Translations under genes and position numbers: made by a program
Assembly: GCA_030737875.1 (NCBI GenBank)
Contig: CM060912.1
Span: 462,462,310-462,526,309 of the forward strand
Direction: 5' to 3'
DNA length: 64,000 nt
DNA from: Allium sativum
Lineage: Eukaryota > Streptophyta > Magnoliopsida > Asparagales > Amaryllidaceae
Shown: positions 1 through 12,645 of the stretch, in pieces
Layout of the letters: every line of letters begins with the position of its first letter
Position numbering within the stretch: the stretch's first letter is position 1
The notes under the pieces: model-generated
The model's input: only the letters and a program-made list of their open reading frames with translations
Database searches by the model: none
Told to the model about the DNA's origin: nothing

Positions 1-1582
1 ATTTTTAATACTTTAAAAATATAAAAATCATATTTTGATTATCTTCCTTATATAAAAATTATATTTTTACTATGCTATTCACTATATAAAAATCGAATTT
101 TTACTTTCACTTCCTATATGTAAAAATCGAATCTTTATTTCATTGCTACTACATGAATAAAAATCGAATCTTTTTATGTAAAATCTATATGATCTTTTCT
201 TGAAACAAAGATCGTATTTTTCTTCTTTACATTGTATGAAAATCACTGTTAATTACTATCTAATCACTTTTATTACAAAAAAAAAAGAAGAAGAAACAAA
301 GTCAAATAGAAGAGATAGAAAACTCACTTCAATGAAAAGGGAGGAGGAGGGGGTTTTCACGGCGGATCGGCGGTTGTAGGCGGAGGGGGGGGGGGGGGGG
401 AAGAGGCGCGGGGGTGAACGACGGCGAGGGTGTCAAATTGAATTTGGGGTGGGCTGCGGTTTCAATTAGGGAAGAAGAAGTAAGTCGGAGGAAGGAGGGG
501 TTGGAGGCGCCGGCGTTGGGGGGGGGGGGGGAAGAGCACGGCGGTGAACGGCGGCGAGAAAAAAGGGGGGGGGGGGGCGATGGCGATTAGGCATGACGGG
601 GGGGGGGGGGGGGTTCTGGTTTGAACGGGTTTTTTTTTCTTTTGAGGGGTGGAGAGAGAAAGTGAGGGAGGGAGGGGTTTTTATTTATTTTAATTTTATT
701 TTATATTTAATTCCTTAAGGTTGACTTTTCGTTCGAATCCCTAATCGAGCCCAACGACTGTCGTCCCTAGCTAATTACCCCCATTCCGAACTCAATGGGA
801 TATGTATCGCAAGTTGATTCGAACGTTTTGATCAGTTTTCGTTAAATTTACATTTAAATCATTATATCGAATTTTAAACGTACATTTCAAATTACCGGGG
901 CCACATACTAACTCTAAAAATTCAATAAAAATATTTTCTAGCTTCGTATTAACGATACGGTCCTAACAAAACTAGTTTCGCCGAATTCTGAGACTGTTGG
1001 AAAAATGGCCATTTTCCAGTCGATTAAAATCAACTGAAACTGGTCAAACGCGTTTTCCTTTGCCACGCTCCCATATTGAATCGAAAAATTATGAAATTTG
1101 AAACCTAGCAATAACTTTACATCACGGACCCAACAAAACTGGTTTCGTCGAAATCCGAGGTCGTTTGCAAAATACCCATTTTTAAGGGCCTGAATTCCAT
1201 AGCGACTATTCAGAATTTTCAACTGGACATATCTTTTGATTCCCGCTATGAAATCTTAATTATTCGGATTCGCTGGAAAGATATTATCAATTAGATGCTA
1301 TTGTTTTTGGTTTCACTAAAATCCGGATTGTTTTGCACCCGGTACATTCAATTGAAGTTTGAAATCGAATTATCGAACTACCGCGCCATTTTCAATTCTA
1401 TTTATATTTATATATAAATATTTATATTCTAACGACGACGCGTATAAATATATACGTTCTAATTCTATTCAAAATAAATTTCTCGTCGATATTATTTAAA
1501 ATAATTCATTTTAAATAATCAAAATTCGCTAAAATTGCCAAAATAAAAATTTTAAACTGGCCCAGATTTTCGGGTTATTACA
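1..1582 (-). mobile_element. Partial long LTR of a LARD/Tekay-like retroelement, truncated by the window edge
   Basis: On the minus strand this begins at 1582 with TGTAATAACCCGAAAATC, the same type of start (TGTAAC-AACCCG) as the LTR at 5315. Blocks at about 960-1030 and 1130-1200 match the minus-strand equivalents of 5690-5950, including the paired motif CGAAACCAGTTTTGTTGG. An AT-rich TATA-like stretch (about 686-712) is followed, in the sense of the element, by a pyrimidine-rich and then GC-rich leader, as in the LTR at 5315. No coding sequence is seen. The other end and the rest of the element lie outside the window, so it cannot be told whether this is a whole element or a solo LTR. Confidence 0.8.
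359..613. repeat. GC-rich repeats with four poly-G tracts inside the partial LTR
   Basis: Runs of 13-16 G occur at 385-400, 518-531, 565-577 and 598-613. Two of them precede a shared phrase (gaagag, then ggtgaacg, then cggcga) at 401-427 and 532-557, so the block looks like a degenerate tandem repeat. It sits just downstream of the inferred promoter of the minus-strand LTR, so the transcript would carry C-runs. Homopolymer lengths may contain sequencing error. Confidence 0.7.
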
Positions 1583-4500
1583 GACAGCATCGACTAGATT
1601 AAAGAAGCAAATGGAATTTCTCCAGATAGGTGATTATACACTATAATAGGAGCGACCCACATAGCCATGCTGCGTGCTCGATTTTTGTCATTTTCCGGGT
1701 GATGTGGCTTGAGGTTGGAATTTACCTTTAGAACATTCGACCACCATTTACTTTGAATGCCACATTATCAGATCAGTCAAACCACTAATTCACGTCCACA
1801 AAATTATTCTAGGTGTAAGCTAGCACCAATAGAAGTACGTTTGTAAAAATCAATGTATGTGACTCTTGAGAAATACTCTGTAAGACATTCGTCCATACAT
1901 GTCATCCAGGAATAGGATGAACCAAAGGCACTCTTTTACTGCTCCAATAAAGGAATCACCCAATGGATCAGTAGCGAGTAGTTTTTGCAAATCCGGAGAT
2001 TTCACTCACAACAGAATCACTACTGAGATATCTCTGGGAGCTAACTAGAAATTTTCAACAAGTAGTTCTCCTGCTTATGAAGATCTACGGTCCTCAATTC
2101 TTTAAATTGTATAATCGTCCCTGCGAGTTAGTTTATGTAAAGTCGGTTCGAAGTGGTTTTCGGTCCAGTTCCCATCCCGGTCTCTTCAAACTAATACGCA
2201 AGGAATATTTGATAGTTGGTGTTTTAACTATCAAATTTAAACAGTGTAATCAAATAAGACTATTTATTCAAATTAGTGCATATAATTCCCATAACATGCT
2301 TATTCAATTAACTTATATAATCTTATTTCTAAATTCAGAATTGTATTTAGCACAAGACGAATACAATAAAATAGGTTCACGTTTTATTTTAATAAATTTA
2401 GATATGATTTATCATTTCATAGCATAGCAGATAGTCGCCAACAATCATCCTTCACACAATTAACAATCAGCAAATATTAACATTTAATTTCAAACTTAAT
2501 AATGGTTTGAAATATGTGACCCCAGGTAGAACAATATTTATTCCAAATTCCTTGGAATTTAATATATTGATTTTATTAAACATTTATTTTGTTTTATATG
2601 TATATATTATATTGTAGATTCGAACTTGAATTTATATGACGATGTCTACTGTGCGATCCCAAGATAATTCAACTAGTTTCCGATCCTTTCTTCTTACTAT
2701 TTACTTATTTATATATTTATTTACTTATTTATATATTTATTTACTTATTTATATATTTATTTACTTAACTCTTATCCAATCAAATTTATTTAAATTTGAT
2801 AAGATAAAAATCTTAACTGGCCCCAATATTGTCTCATTTCATGTACATACTTCTTAATTTAACATGCTACTTACTCCCTGCCGAATTTCCAACTAAACAT
2901 CTTTCTTACTTAACGCAAAATATATTTGATTTTCAAAATAATTAAAAGTTTAAATAACATAATCCTTCGCCTTTTATCTCATTTCCTTTGTTATTTCTTT
3001 TTCTTTTATTTTCGACCCAATTTGGCCTATCCCAGTTTGCAACAAAATAAAACCCATGCAATTCACTCCATTGTTTCTTCTTTGCCAGGTGAAAACCAAA
3101 CAATGATCAACCTTTGTGATCATCCTAAATCCTAAGCAAAATCCTGGCAAGCCAAATTTATGATCAGCTCGAAGTGATCAAATTTTTGATTAGCAAAATC
3201 GTAAGTATTGTTGTGATTTTTGGTTGGACTGTGCATTTTGTAATGTTAGGCTGGTACATATTACTGACAAGCTATGTTGATCCCATTATCAGGTGCATTT
3301 ACTTTTTGTAATTTATATGGACATGTTCTTTGGCTTTACAATCAATGATTTTGAATCAATCCTATAATTTATTATTATGTATTTACACAATTCTTATCAA
3401 TGTTGTAATGCCATCAATCAAGTTCCTTTCTGAAAGAAAAAAAATACGAATGCAACTGAGCTCTTGAGGCTTGAAGATATGGATTCGGATTAGATTTCAT
3501 GTTCGAGTGAATACATTAAGAACCATGTATGTAAATATATAGTTGAGGCTCATGAGAACATTGTGATTAGGTGGTGAGACTGTTCTGTGAAAGTGGACAG
3601 ACCAATGTGTAATTGTTAAAATTTAACGCATCTTAAACCCATTTTTATGTGCTTTTAATATACATGTTAACAAGAAGTCCATATTATAAAGGTGACAAGG
3701 TTACCTTAAATAAATTATCCTCCACAACAGTGTTCATCCTTTCTCCTTCTTTACTGTTCTCCTACCAATCCACTCCACTGTGCACAGTTGTGCATCGTAC
3801 ACATGCACCACCGCGCTACTGACCATTTCGCCTCCAACTCCAACATTGCAAACTCCTTCTCCACCTCCTAACCCATTCCAGATCCCAAAAACCCGATTCA
3901 TCATCCTAGTCAAAATCTACACCTTCAACCTGTGTTTCACTAAAACACAACTACCACTAAAACGCCTCACATGCCACTACTCTGTACTCCACTCATACAA
4001 AGCCTTTCCTCCCCTCTTTCAAATGCCCAAGGTGCGAATTCCTGGAACGCCACCAGCACATTGTAGTTCATTACTGAACACGGGCTATAAAAACTCACGG
4101 TGAAACTCCAATTCGACTTTGTTTACCCAAATCAAGCTACTAAAAATTTAATTATTATTTTTCCCCTTTATATCCATCTTCTCACGCACCTCTAGCCCTA
4201 GCGCCGATGTCCACGACCACCCCTAACGCCGTATTTTGACCGAAGTTCAAAATCTGGTTGTCTTCAAAATTTTCTTAACCTAGTGAACTAAAAATCATGA
4301 TTTAATCACTAGAATTCAGGATTTTCTATGACTAATCCATTCATATACCCAAAACATAATAAAATGATATATGAAATTTAGTGTTTTTCTCACCTCTTTC
4401 TGTACTTTGAAAATTTCTAATGATATAGGTTGCTATTTTACTTGCAAAGATTTTTAGAGCATAGACCAGAAATAAATAGGCCAGTTTCATTTTGATCTCA

Positions 4501-5309
4501 CACCCTTAAAACAAACTAGAATTTTAGTTGTTGATTTTTGAATCCATGGGATGATGTATACGTCTACTATGAAACATATAGTAAGTTTGTTTCTCAATTT
4601 TTTTTATATGTATTTGATCCACAGTATCACATATGCATGAAATTAAATAATCAGTAGCACCAAAGGATATGAATTCAATATATATGCAACTATGGATTAG
4701 ATGTTTTATGGGAAAATATGTAGCTGGTTACTCACAATACAAGTTCATTTTTCTTCTTCTCTTTCTATTCTGTTTCTCATTTTTGGTTTCCTGCAAACAG
4801 TCCGCTCCTAATCTAACAAGTTCTAGATATTGACCCCTTTCAATAACTCATATATTTGAATTTGGTGTGATGTGTATTTATCCATATGTATATCTTGAAT
4901 CTCTTTTGATAAATTGTAAACAACAAAGAGTTTAAGTGTTTTCCTCACCTCGTTTTTCTTTTTAAATTATATTCTTTACTGGTTTCCTTTTCCAGTTTCA
5001 ACTCGGAAATACTAGTTCATTTCATTCATTTAACAACCTGATGATTTGTCCATAGATGATAGAAACACACACTAGAAGCATATATGTATTTATAGAAGTT
5101 CAGATCACAAGAGACAGAAATCTTGAAATAAGTTTAAAGAGGGATAACTTGAGTTTACTCACAAAAATACTTGTTCATTGTCTTATGCAAATTTCTTACA
5201 GATTTTGTTTCCTGCCTTTGCGCTCAAATCCAGTTTTTTGTTTTGTTCACTGATTTTCTTTTCTCCTACGACTTTGATTTTTGTTAAACTCGGGTTCACA
5301 AATCCTTGC
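1583..5309. other. Host flank, AT-rich, no recognisable gene
   Basis: Lies between the left LTR and the target duplication of the giant-LTR element. I see no conserved protein in any frame. A 20-bp tandem repeat sits at 2701-2767. A gene-like promoter context (TATAAA at about 4085, then a C-rich stretch with ATG at 4207) leads to a frame of only ten codons and is not supported further. The stretch 4380-5240 holds loosely repeated phrases such as gtgttttcctcacctc and ttactcacaa. Removing the two elements inserted at 5315 and 34534 joins this flank to 50174. Confidence 0.6.
2701..2767. repeat. 20-bp minisatellite, about 3.3 copies
   Basis: Unit ttacttatttatatatttat repeated exactly at 2701-2720, 2721-2740 and 2741-2760, then a partial copy. 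A short open frame across it is only the repeat translated. Confidence 0.9.
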
Positions 5310-6197
5310 CATGGTGTAACAACCCGAAATTTCTGAACCAATATAATTTTTTTATTTTAGCTATTTTAATGGATTTTGAATATTTGAAATAATTTATTTT
5401 AAATAATAACGATTATAAATTTATTTAAATCGAATTTAGAATGTATAAATCTTATTTAATTATATAATGAGCCTGAAATGGCGCGGTAGTTTGAAAATTT
5501 AATTTTAAACTTTAATTGAATGTATATAATTCAAAATAAATCGGATTTCAGATAAACAAGAAATATTTGAATCTGTTTAGCTATATCTGTCTAACAAATG
5601 TGAAACATTCAGATTTCATAATATAAATTGAAAGTTATGCCCAGTTTAAAATTTAAAATAGTTGCTATGGAATTTATATATATTTTAAATTATATAAAGC
5701 CCTTAAAAATAGCCATTTTGCAAACGACCTCCGTTTTTGACGAAACCAGTTTTGTTGGATACAGAATTTCAAATTATTGTTATATCCCAATTTTCATAAT
5801 TTTTGGAATTAATTTGAGAGCGTGGTAAATTTAAACGTGTTTGGTAATTTCACTTTGAATTTAATCGACTGGAAAATGACCATTTTTCAAGCTGTCTCCA
5901 AATTCAACGAAATTAGTTTTATTAGGACTGTATCATCAAAACATAGCTAGATTTATTTTTCTGTAATTTTTGGAGCTAGTATGTGATCCCGCTAAATTAA
6001 AATGTATTTTGAAATCAATATAGAACGTTATATTAATTTATATTTTAATTTTAACGAAAACTGGTCGAAATAGTCGAATTGGCGTATGGGACATAACCCA
6101 TTGTGTCCGGAATGGGGGTATTTGGGTGGGGACGATAGTCGTTGGTTTCGAATTAAAAACTAACTTTCTGGAATTAAGTTAAATATTAAAATATAAT

Positions 6198-6205
6198 TAT
6201 AAAAG
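6198..6205 (+). promoter_or_regulatory. Probable TATA box of the giant LTR
   Basis: TATAAAAG about 880 bp into the LTR, followed by a pyrimidine-rich stretch (cccccttccacttttctctcc) and a GC-rich leader. The 3' LTR has tgtaaaag at the same place (about 13543), and the related solo LTR has TATAAATA at the matching position (25646). Position and context support a Pol II promoter; the start site is inferred. Confidence 0.5.
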
Positions 6206-7882
6206 TCAACCCCCTTCCACTTTTCTCTCCCGTCATTCATCGTGAAAGAAGAAAAAAAATAAAAAAGAAACTGCTGTCACCCCCTTTCCTCCAGCACCGC
6301 CCACGTCGCCGCACCCCCCTCAGCCTGTCGACGACGACCAGAACCCCTCCCTTTGCTCCTCCTCCCTCTAATCGCAACCCCCACACCCTAAAACCGTCGC
6401 CATGACCACCATACTGCTGCAGCTGGTCAGGCGCGCCCCCACTGTTCTACCCGACCTTCCAGCCACCTCCCTCGCCACCAACTACGGCCTGTGAGCCCCC
6501 TCCACTTAAAAATCCAATTTTTATTAATTTCAGTGTTTGCAAATAACACCCTGAGCTTCCACAACCCATATCTCTCCAACCGTGCGCATCTGGCCAAACA
6601 CCACGGTACCAAAGTTGAAGAGCACAATTTTCTCTTCGATTTGAGTATATGGAAGTCATATTTTGGATTGCGGAGTTGTTCAGAAAACGCGTCCAATATC
6701 TGCTGTCCAAATAATGTATTTCCTCAAATTCTGGCGAATTGGATGATTTTCGAAAGAATGGCGAAAGTCGTTCGGAATAGCGCGCTTGACTTATAAAAAA
6801 AAGGTCGGGTGAAGATTAGAACTAATTTCCAAATTCTAGAACCAGAACAGCAGATCAGAGCGTCAGAAAATAATGGCGGAGTGGATCCCAAAGTGAGAAC
6901 TCCTTCTCTTTCAAACTTTTTTACAGTTAAATATATTCTAGGTTGCAGACGGGGCTTAGTAGCCCCTGACGCTACTTTATTGTACAAACCATGATTGTTT
7001 GTTTGGATTGTATTATGGAAATTTGGATTGTGGTTGTAAAATTGATTGCGAATTGTATTGTGGTTTGCGGATTGGATTGATTGTTGTGTATGGCACGAGC
7101 TAGTATCAGGAGAGGGATAATGCTAGACATTATTCTGTTTCTAATATCGCGCCGTTATAATGCCGATTTTTCTTGAAATGAACTATATAAAATACTCATG
7201 TGTTGAATAAAATGTTTGAACCATAAAAATACCATTTTTATTGAATGTATGAATTATATAAAATTGTCAAGTGTTGAAATAAATATTTTATCGTTAAAAA
7301 TATAATTTTTTAACTTATATGTGAATGGGATAAAATTCTCCTGAAATGAAAATAAATATTCATTTACAAATCGGACGATTTGTTTATGTACACCCATTTA
7401 ACTGACATTGATTGGGACGATAAATTTTGCACATTGCACAACTACACAAATAATATTCAGGATTTGTTGGTTGAAACACCACACGGGTATTGTGATGATA
7501 TTTGAAGTACACTAATCCCAATTGTTTAGTTGTATGTCAATTGATTGGTTGGTAGAGTGTTATAAGCGTTAATTATTTATATTTAATGCTTATGCAGTTA
7601 TGTAATGCACTCTGGATGATGGTTGATTATGTATCATTGTTGTTGTATACATGTGTTGTATTTAATCCACATAAATAACATTATATGGAAATTGATTGGG
7701 TCTGATTCCAATTGAGAAAGAATGAATATTTTGAAATAGACATATTTTAAAATAACGAATATTTTAAAATAATAAATTAAAATGTGAATTTGATGTTTGA
7801 TTTTGGATGGACACGAAAATATTGAAATGTGTGAAGCCATGTAGATTAGATATGCGCCATTTTAACGCGAACGATTTCTATA

Positions 7883-8004
7883 TCGATTTTATTCATTTTT
7901 ATAATGAATATCGAAAAGGAAATGATTCAAAATCTAATATTTCGAAAAATTATCATTTAAATATTATAATGATAAGGAGTATTCAATTTTGATTTAAAAT
8001 TGAA
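7883..8004. repeat. Three consecutive hairpins in the LTR
   Basis: Perfect dyads: ATTCATT/tttat/AATGAAT at 7891-7909, enclosed by TCGAT and ATCGA; TTATCATT with AATGATAA at 7950-7975; TTCAATTTT/gattt/AAAATTGAA at 7982-8004. The 3' LTR copy (about 24360-24490) keeps versions of them. Confidence 0.75.
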
Positions 8005-8559
8005 ATGAAAGTGGGAATCATTTTTAAAAAGAATTTATAAAATACGTTTTGAACGAAATATATTATATATATTATTGGCTTGAATAGAACGCGTCGCGCC
8101 AGGACTGTTCACGAATTTCGACCAATGACTTCGAATTGACTTTACGGGAGATCCGACCGTCGGTTTCTCCTAAAACCGGAACTATTGGGTTCGTACCAGA
8201 AGGAGCTTTCCAATGAATATAAGAGATGTAAAATCTAATGGTTGGATTTGGAATTATGTCCAAATCAAATATGAAAAAGGTTGCTATGAATGCAGTTCAG
8301 TGGTTGTTATTGGAAACCGACTGTACGTGCCTCGATAAAATTATTAAAAATATTAATAATTTATGAAAAATCATAATAAATTGTTCGAAAATAATTTGGA
8401 TGAAAAATTCCACGATTATATGGACAAAATATATGTTTATCAAAATTAACTATCTATTAACTAGTAAGATTATCCAACGTTTTTAAATAAATAAATTGGA
8501 TTTGTGAATGGTTTTAAACTAACAAGAATTTTCCAATGTATGAATTGGAATGGGTTTGA

Positions 8560-9260
8560 ATAGAAATCATCTTCAGGATATTTCGATATTGGATTCCATG
8601 ACTCTACTGATATTGCGGAGGAATTTGGAAGATAGATATATATCGTTATTCCCCATACGACATGCGTTGGTTTCAGAATTTGATATTGAATGTAAGCCGA
8701 TATAATTTCTGTTTAGACCCTTATATTTAATATCGAAGTGGATTTTTGGTTTGTCGTGAATGGTGTCTTCAATAACACTGTTCTTAAACCCCATGTGAAA
8801 AGAAAAGATTTTTTAATTAGGATTATTGGAGTTTCCACTTATATTTAGTAATTGGAATAAAATGGAATGTGAATTGGGTTTATTGTGAACTGTGTTTTTA
8901 ACGACATTCTTTCTTTAACCCGATTAACAGTGAAATGTAATTTGGAATATATAAATCTTTTATTAAGATTTAATGGAAATTTTCCAAAGTAAAGTTTTCC
9001 TATTTAATATATTTAGTAAATTGGAATTGAAAGGAATTCGATTTGGTAATAATCGAAGTGATCTTCAGTGGAGGAAGACTGTTAATATATATGGAATTTA
9101 AAAGGCTTTATCGTTATTCTATTCATATTATTAGTCGGATATGGAAATTGATATCGATTATATATTGATCTGTTTCCCGTGAAAGTTCCATTTTTATGGA
9201 AGTGGATTTGGGTTTATCGTGAACTGTGTTTTAAATGACATTAGTTCTTTAACCCAGCTA
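8560..9260 (+). repeat. Degenerate internal triplication in the LTR
   Basis: Three copies of a phrase with the sense gggttt-a-cgtgaa-tgtgttt-aa-gacatt-cttaaccc lie at about 8745-8795, 8877-8925 and 9207-9260, each followed by a run of A-rich sequence and a ttggaat-type phrase. The 3' LTR repeats the set at about 31675-32190. Confidence 0.6.
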
Positions 9261-9299
9261 AAGACAAGACTACATATCTAACATTGTATTTCGAACTAT

Positions 9300-10320
9300 A
9301 TTGTTGATATTTGCTAAATATATATCTATTTGGTGGCGGAGAATTTATTCTCTTGCTTAACACCCTTCTATGAGATGTATGAGCTTAGAGGTTATATATC
9401 AGCAGAAATCAGTGGTAAGGTGTAGATTGTCGATGTGGCATGCTTGGGTTTTCCAAAGTTAAATAATCATTAAATAATGATTGTTGGAAGATTAAAAATG
9501 AGTGGAGTTTTAATGAATCTTTAATTAGATTGAAATGGGAATGTGATGATTTAATTATCAAATTTTGGATATGATCAAGAATGGAGTACCACCAGTTTTA
9601 CTCTAGGTGATAATTAAATCATTAATTAGATATGAACGTGAAATGGTAATTAATTTTACCGATAACACCGTAGTGTTAGATATGGAGTACTACCATTTAG
9701 GCTTCATAGGACGAATAGGTTGGGATTGGGAAATAAATTAAATGATTACTTTGGTAAGGTTCGCTAATCCCGACTAGTTTGGAAAACCTTAATGTGGTTT
9801 AAATTGTGAAAAGAATATTTGAATAGAAGAATATTATGGATTGGAATGAGGCGTATGTTGTGTTTGTGTAGCACTTGTTCATAAGATACACGAGTTATTC
9901 TGAAAGACCAGGTTTATGCCCATTTTGAATAACTGATTCAACGATAAGTCGACGATGAAGACGATGGTTGAAGACCGGAGATCTTCACATTGTTTGAATG
10001 ATTACTGATGTCTTGATTGGGTTGTACATCCAGGACAAGGTAATAAGTGGTGATCGTCTAGACGTACTTAGAGATCGACGTGATATGCAAGGACCTCTCT
10101 CCTGTATTGGACATATGGGACGAGGAATAAGGTGCCTCCGGTTTCGTTCAGACCCAGAACGAACTTGTAAATGGATATGTGTTTGACATTGGATTTTATT
10201 CTGTGTGATTGATTTATGTTAAATATATATCTGTTTGGTGGCAGAGAATTTATCCTCTTGCTTAACACCCTTCTCTGAGACGTATGAGCTTAGAGGTTAT
10301 ATATTGATAGACATTAGTTG
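9300..10320 (+). repeat. Internal direct duplication of about 95 bp, 0.92 kb apart
   Basis: The phrase from ctatttggtggcggagaatt to gcttagaggttatatat occurs at about 9323-9400 and again at about 10228-10303. Both copies are also found in the 3' LTR (about 32258-32340 and 33166-33240), so the duplication predates insertion. The solo LTR at 24792-31177 has a single copy (about 29938-29980). Confidence 0.75.
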
Positions 10321-11582
10321 CATAACATGAATTGTCAGTGTGGCATGCAAAGATGTAGTGATCAAGGATTCTGTTGAAAAGCAGAGTCTTGTGGTTGATG
10401 ATCAAAGCATGGTTTTAAATAGCATAGCTTTGTGTATAGTGTTAATTCGCGAGCCTCACACCACGGTATGAGTCAAAAACTGGATAAGGGACTCAAGGAG
10501 TGCACAACGTTTCTTTCTAGCTATGGGTGGTGTCTTGGTATGGAGCCCAGACATTTATTTATTTTTACCTGTGTGGATGATGGAATGCGAGGCGCTTCGG
10601 ATATTGGTCCCTAGTTGCCAAGTGATAGGTCTGATAGGACCGGGAAACGTGTGTTCAGGAATAACTAATCTCAAACGTAAGGGTGGACCGGCCTTGGAGG
10701 ATCCAAGGGTTCACTGCGGGGGATCCCGATTCATCTTGCTAGAGGTGATCCGAATCGGTGAGGAGACCATCCCTGGCCTCAACTCATGAAGGAAATCCAA
10801 TTTCCAATACGCGACATTTCGGTTTTAATTGCAGAACTAGTATGGCGACATAGTAGGATAGGGTACTATGCCGTCTATGATTGATACGTTTATATTTGAA
10901 GTCGTTTGATACACTATGCACTTACAGTAATATCAAAATGATTTGTTTTGAAATGTACCAAGCATCTTTAGTTATTATAAGATAAAACTCTATCGTCCGG
11001 CTTGCGTTGTGTTGTGTGAAGGGACTGAGTCTTATAATAGCTTCATTTTTCCAAAAAGCATTGTGTTGTTTATAAATTGTTTTACGCACTAGTATTCTTG
11101 GGAGGAAACCCGTTCCATGTCACACGGCCTAGTCCCTTGATTTACTCTACTTTAAAGTAAAGTTTTAAATAACTGTTTTAGTTCTCACACCAGTCCCATG
11201 ACTGACCTAGAGTTTATTGCTTTAACCCAAACTCTGGGTGCCCATATTTCCCACACAGCCAGCTAGTAGTTTTGGTTTTGCAGATATTATATTCACAGGA
11301 TCCTGGATTTACAGCTGGAGCTATATTCGGAAAGCTTTGTATCTATGTATCTCTTTCAGTTGTGTTATGTATTATTTTTCCACTGCTATGCAAATATTTT
11401 TTATCTCTGATATTTTTTTGATGTATACTATTTATTCATACTCTGTTATATTCTTGTACCTTGATGTAAATTGTTGTAACAGCAATGAAATGTTCTATTA
11501 TTTGCGTTCCGATGAGTGTTGTTCTCGAAGCAGTCCGCCTTCTTGTTCAGTTTAGGCCGGACGAGAAGTTCGGGTCGCTACA

Positions 11583-12645
11583 ATTGGTATAAGAGATTTC
11601 GTTTACAGAGCTCGAGAACAAGACACATTAGAACCAAATGAAAGAATTCATCAGTGATTGGATTAGTAATATCCAATGAGAATGGCTCGTTAGAGATGGG
11701 ATCAGTAGTATCCTAGAATGGGTTTCAAAGTGTGTTATTTTTAAACTAAAAATGAAAACAAATTTTGTCTTGAAAATTTAAATCTTATTATACGTATTTG
11801 AATATTTATTTTATTTTGATTTTGGACTATCGGGTATATGAAGATTTTGCATATACGCCTAGCTAGCGTGTGTACGAAGTCTGAAATATACTAGATGGGT
11901 ATTGAATCACACTCTAGTCACCCGGAGATGATTTTGATGATGGAGCTCCATCATCAGTATTTATGTTCGAGTTTCAAAAGTGGGATATCTATATATCTCC
12001 CATTGACTGGTGTAAGAACCAAAGCCTTAGATAGAGTACATTGTTGTGATTTGGCATAAAAATGGATTTTTGAAAATATAAGAGTTATATGTTTAGAAAA
12101 TTTAACAACTAATTGATTGTTGGTTGCTATGTGTGATTATTAGTTTAACTAATTAAAATATTGGAATGATAAAACCAATAAGAGAATGAAAGGCAAATTT
12201 AGCCAAATTGAGAAAATATTGAACTGAATTGAAAATTGATTGAAATTGCATATATGTACATGTATATATATTGAACAGGTCATAGCATGGAAGCTAAGAA
12301 GAGGAATAAAATTTTATGTCCGACAAATAGGCACATATTTACTGTATTTCTTGGGTTTTGATGATTTTATGAGCCGATTGGCTAGCCACTTGGCTTTTTC
12401 TTTTTCTTTTGATTGATGAGGGCCCTGTGAGGCAAGTTGCGGTTTTAAATATCAAACCGTACAAAGGAGTTTAGGGCGAAAATTTTCAAAAATTTAGGGT
12501 GTTAGTCAAATTTTTGAGAAATTAGAAAATTCTTAGAAACTTAAAAGTTGAAGAACGAAAGACAGAATGAAAGTTGAGTTAGTTAGTTAAAAAACTTTCA
12601 GCTTCCTTCCTTTTCAAGAACAAAAAGATTTTAAGTGGGGGAGAT
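11583..12645 (+). mobile_element. Non-coding interior of the giant-LTR element
   Basis: 1063 bp between primer site and polypurine tract. No frame longer than a few tens of codons and no gag, protease, RT or integrase motif. It holds two AT-rich stretches and a stretch with g-a-g-g-g-c-c around 12418. The polypurine tract aagtgggggagat at 12633-12645 directly precedes the 3' LTR. Confidence 0.85.
11585..11595 (+). other. Primer-binding site of the giant-LTR element
   Basis: TGGTATAAGAG lies two bases after the 5' LTR. It matches the initiator-tRNA-Met type site TGGTATCAGAG at 10 of 11 positions. Confidence 0.7.

Larger units (their letters stand above)
5315..11582 (+). repeat. 5' LTR of the giant-LTR element (6268 bp)
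   Basis: Starts TGTAACAACCCG, ends GGTCGCTACA, and matches the three parts of the 3' LTR in order (12646-14698, 24254-24791, 31183-34516). From left: a block with paired motifs (5690-5950), a TATA box near 6198, a pyrimidine then GC-rich leader (6230-6480), a long AT-rich tract with many small hairpins (7100-9250), internal duplications, then a less AT-rich tail (9950-11582). Short frames in it overlap on both strands and have no family resemblance. Confidence 0.93.

Noticed and set aside
3780..4103. Proline- and threonine-rich open frame of 107 codons on the plus strand
   Set aside because: No family resemblance, C-rich low-complexity composition, no supporting promoter-intron structure.
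4083..4240. TATA box followed by a C-rich leader and ATG, looking like a host gene start
   Set aside because: The frame closes after ten codons and no downstream exon with a known domain was found.
6427..6994. Overlapping open frames on both strands in the giant LTR leader
   Set aside because: They lie in the GC-rich LTR leader, are not preserved in the 3' LTR copy at 13650-14110, and match no known protein.
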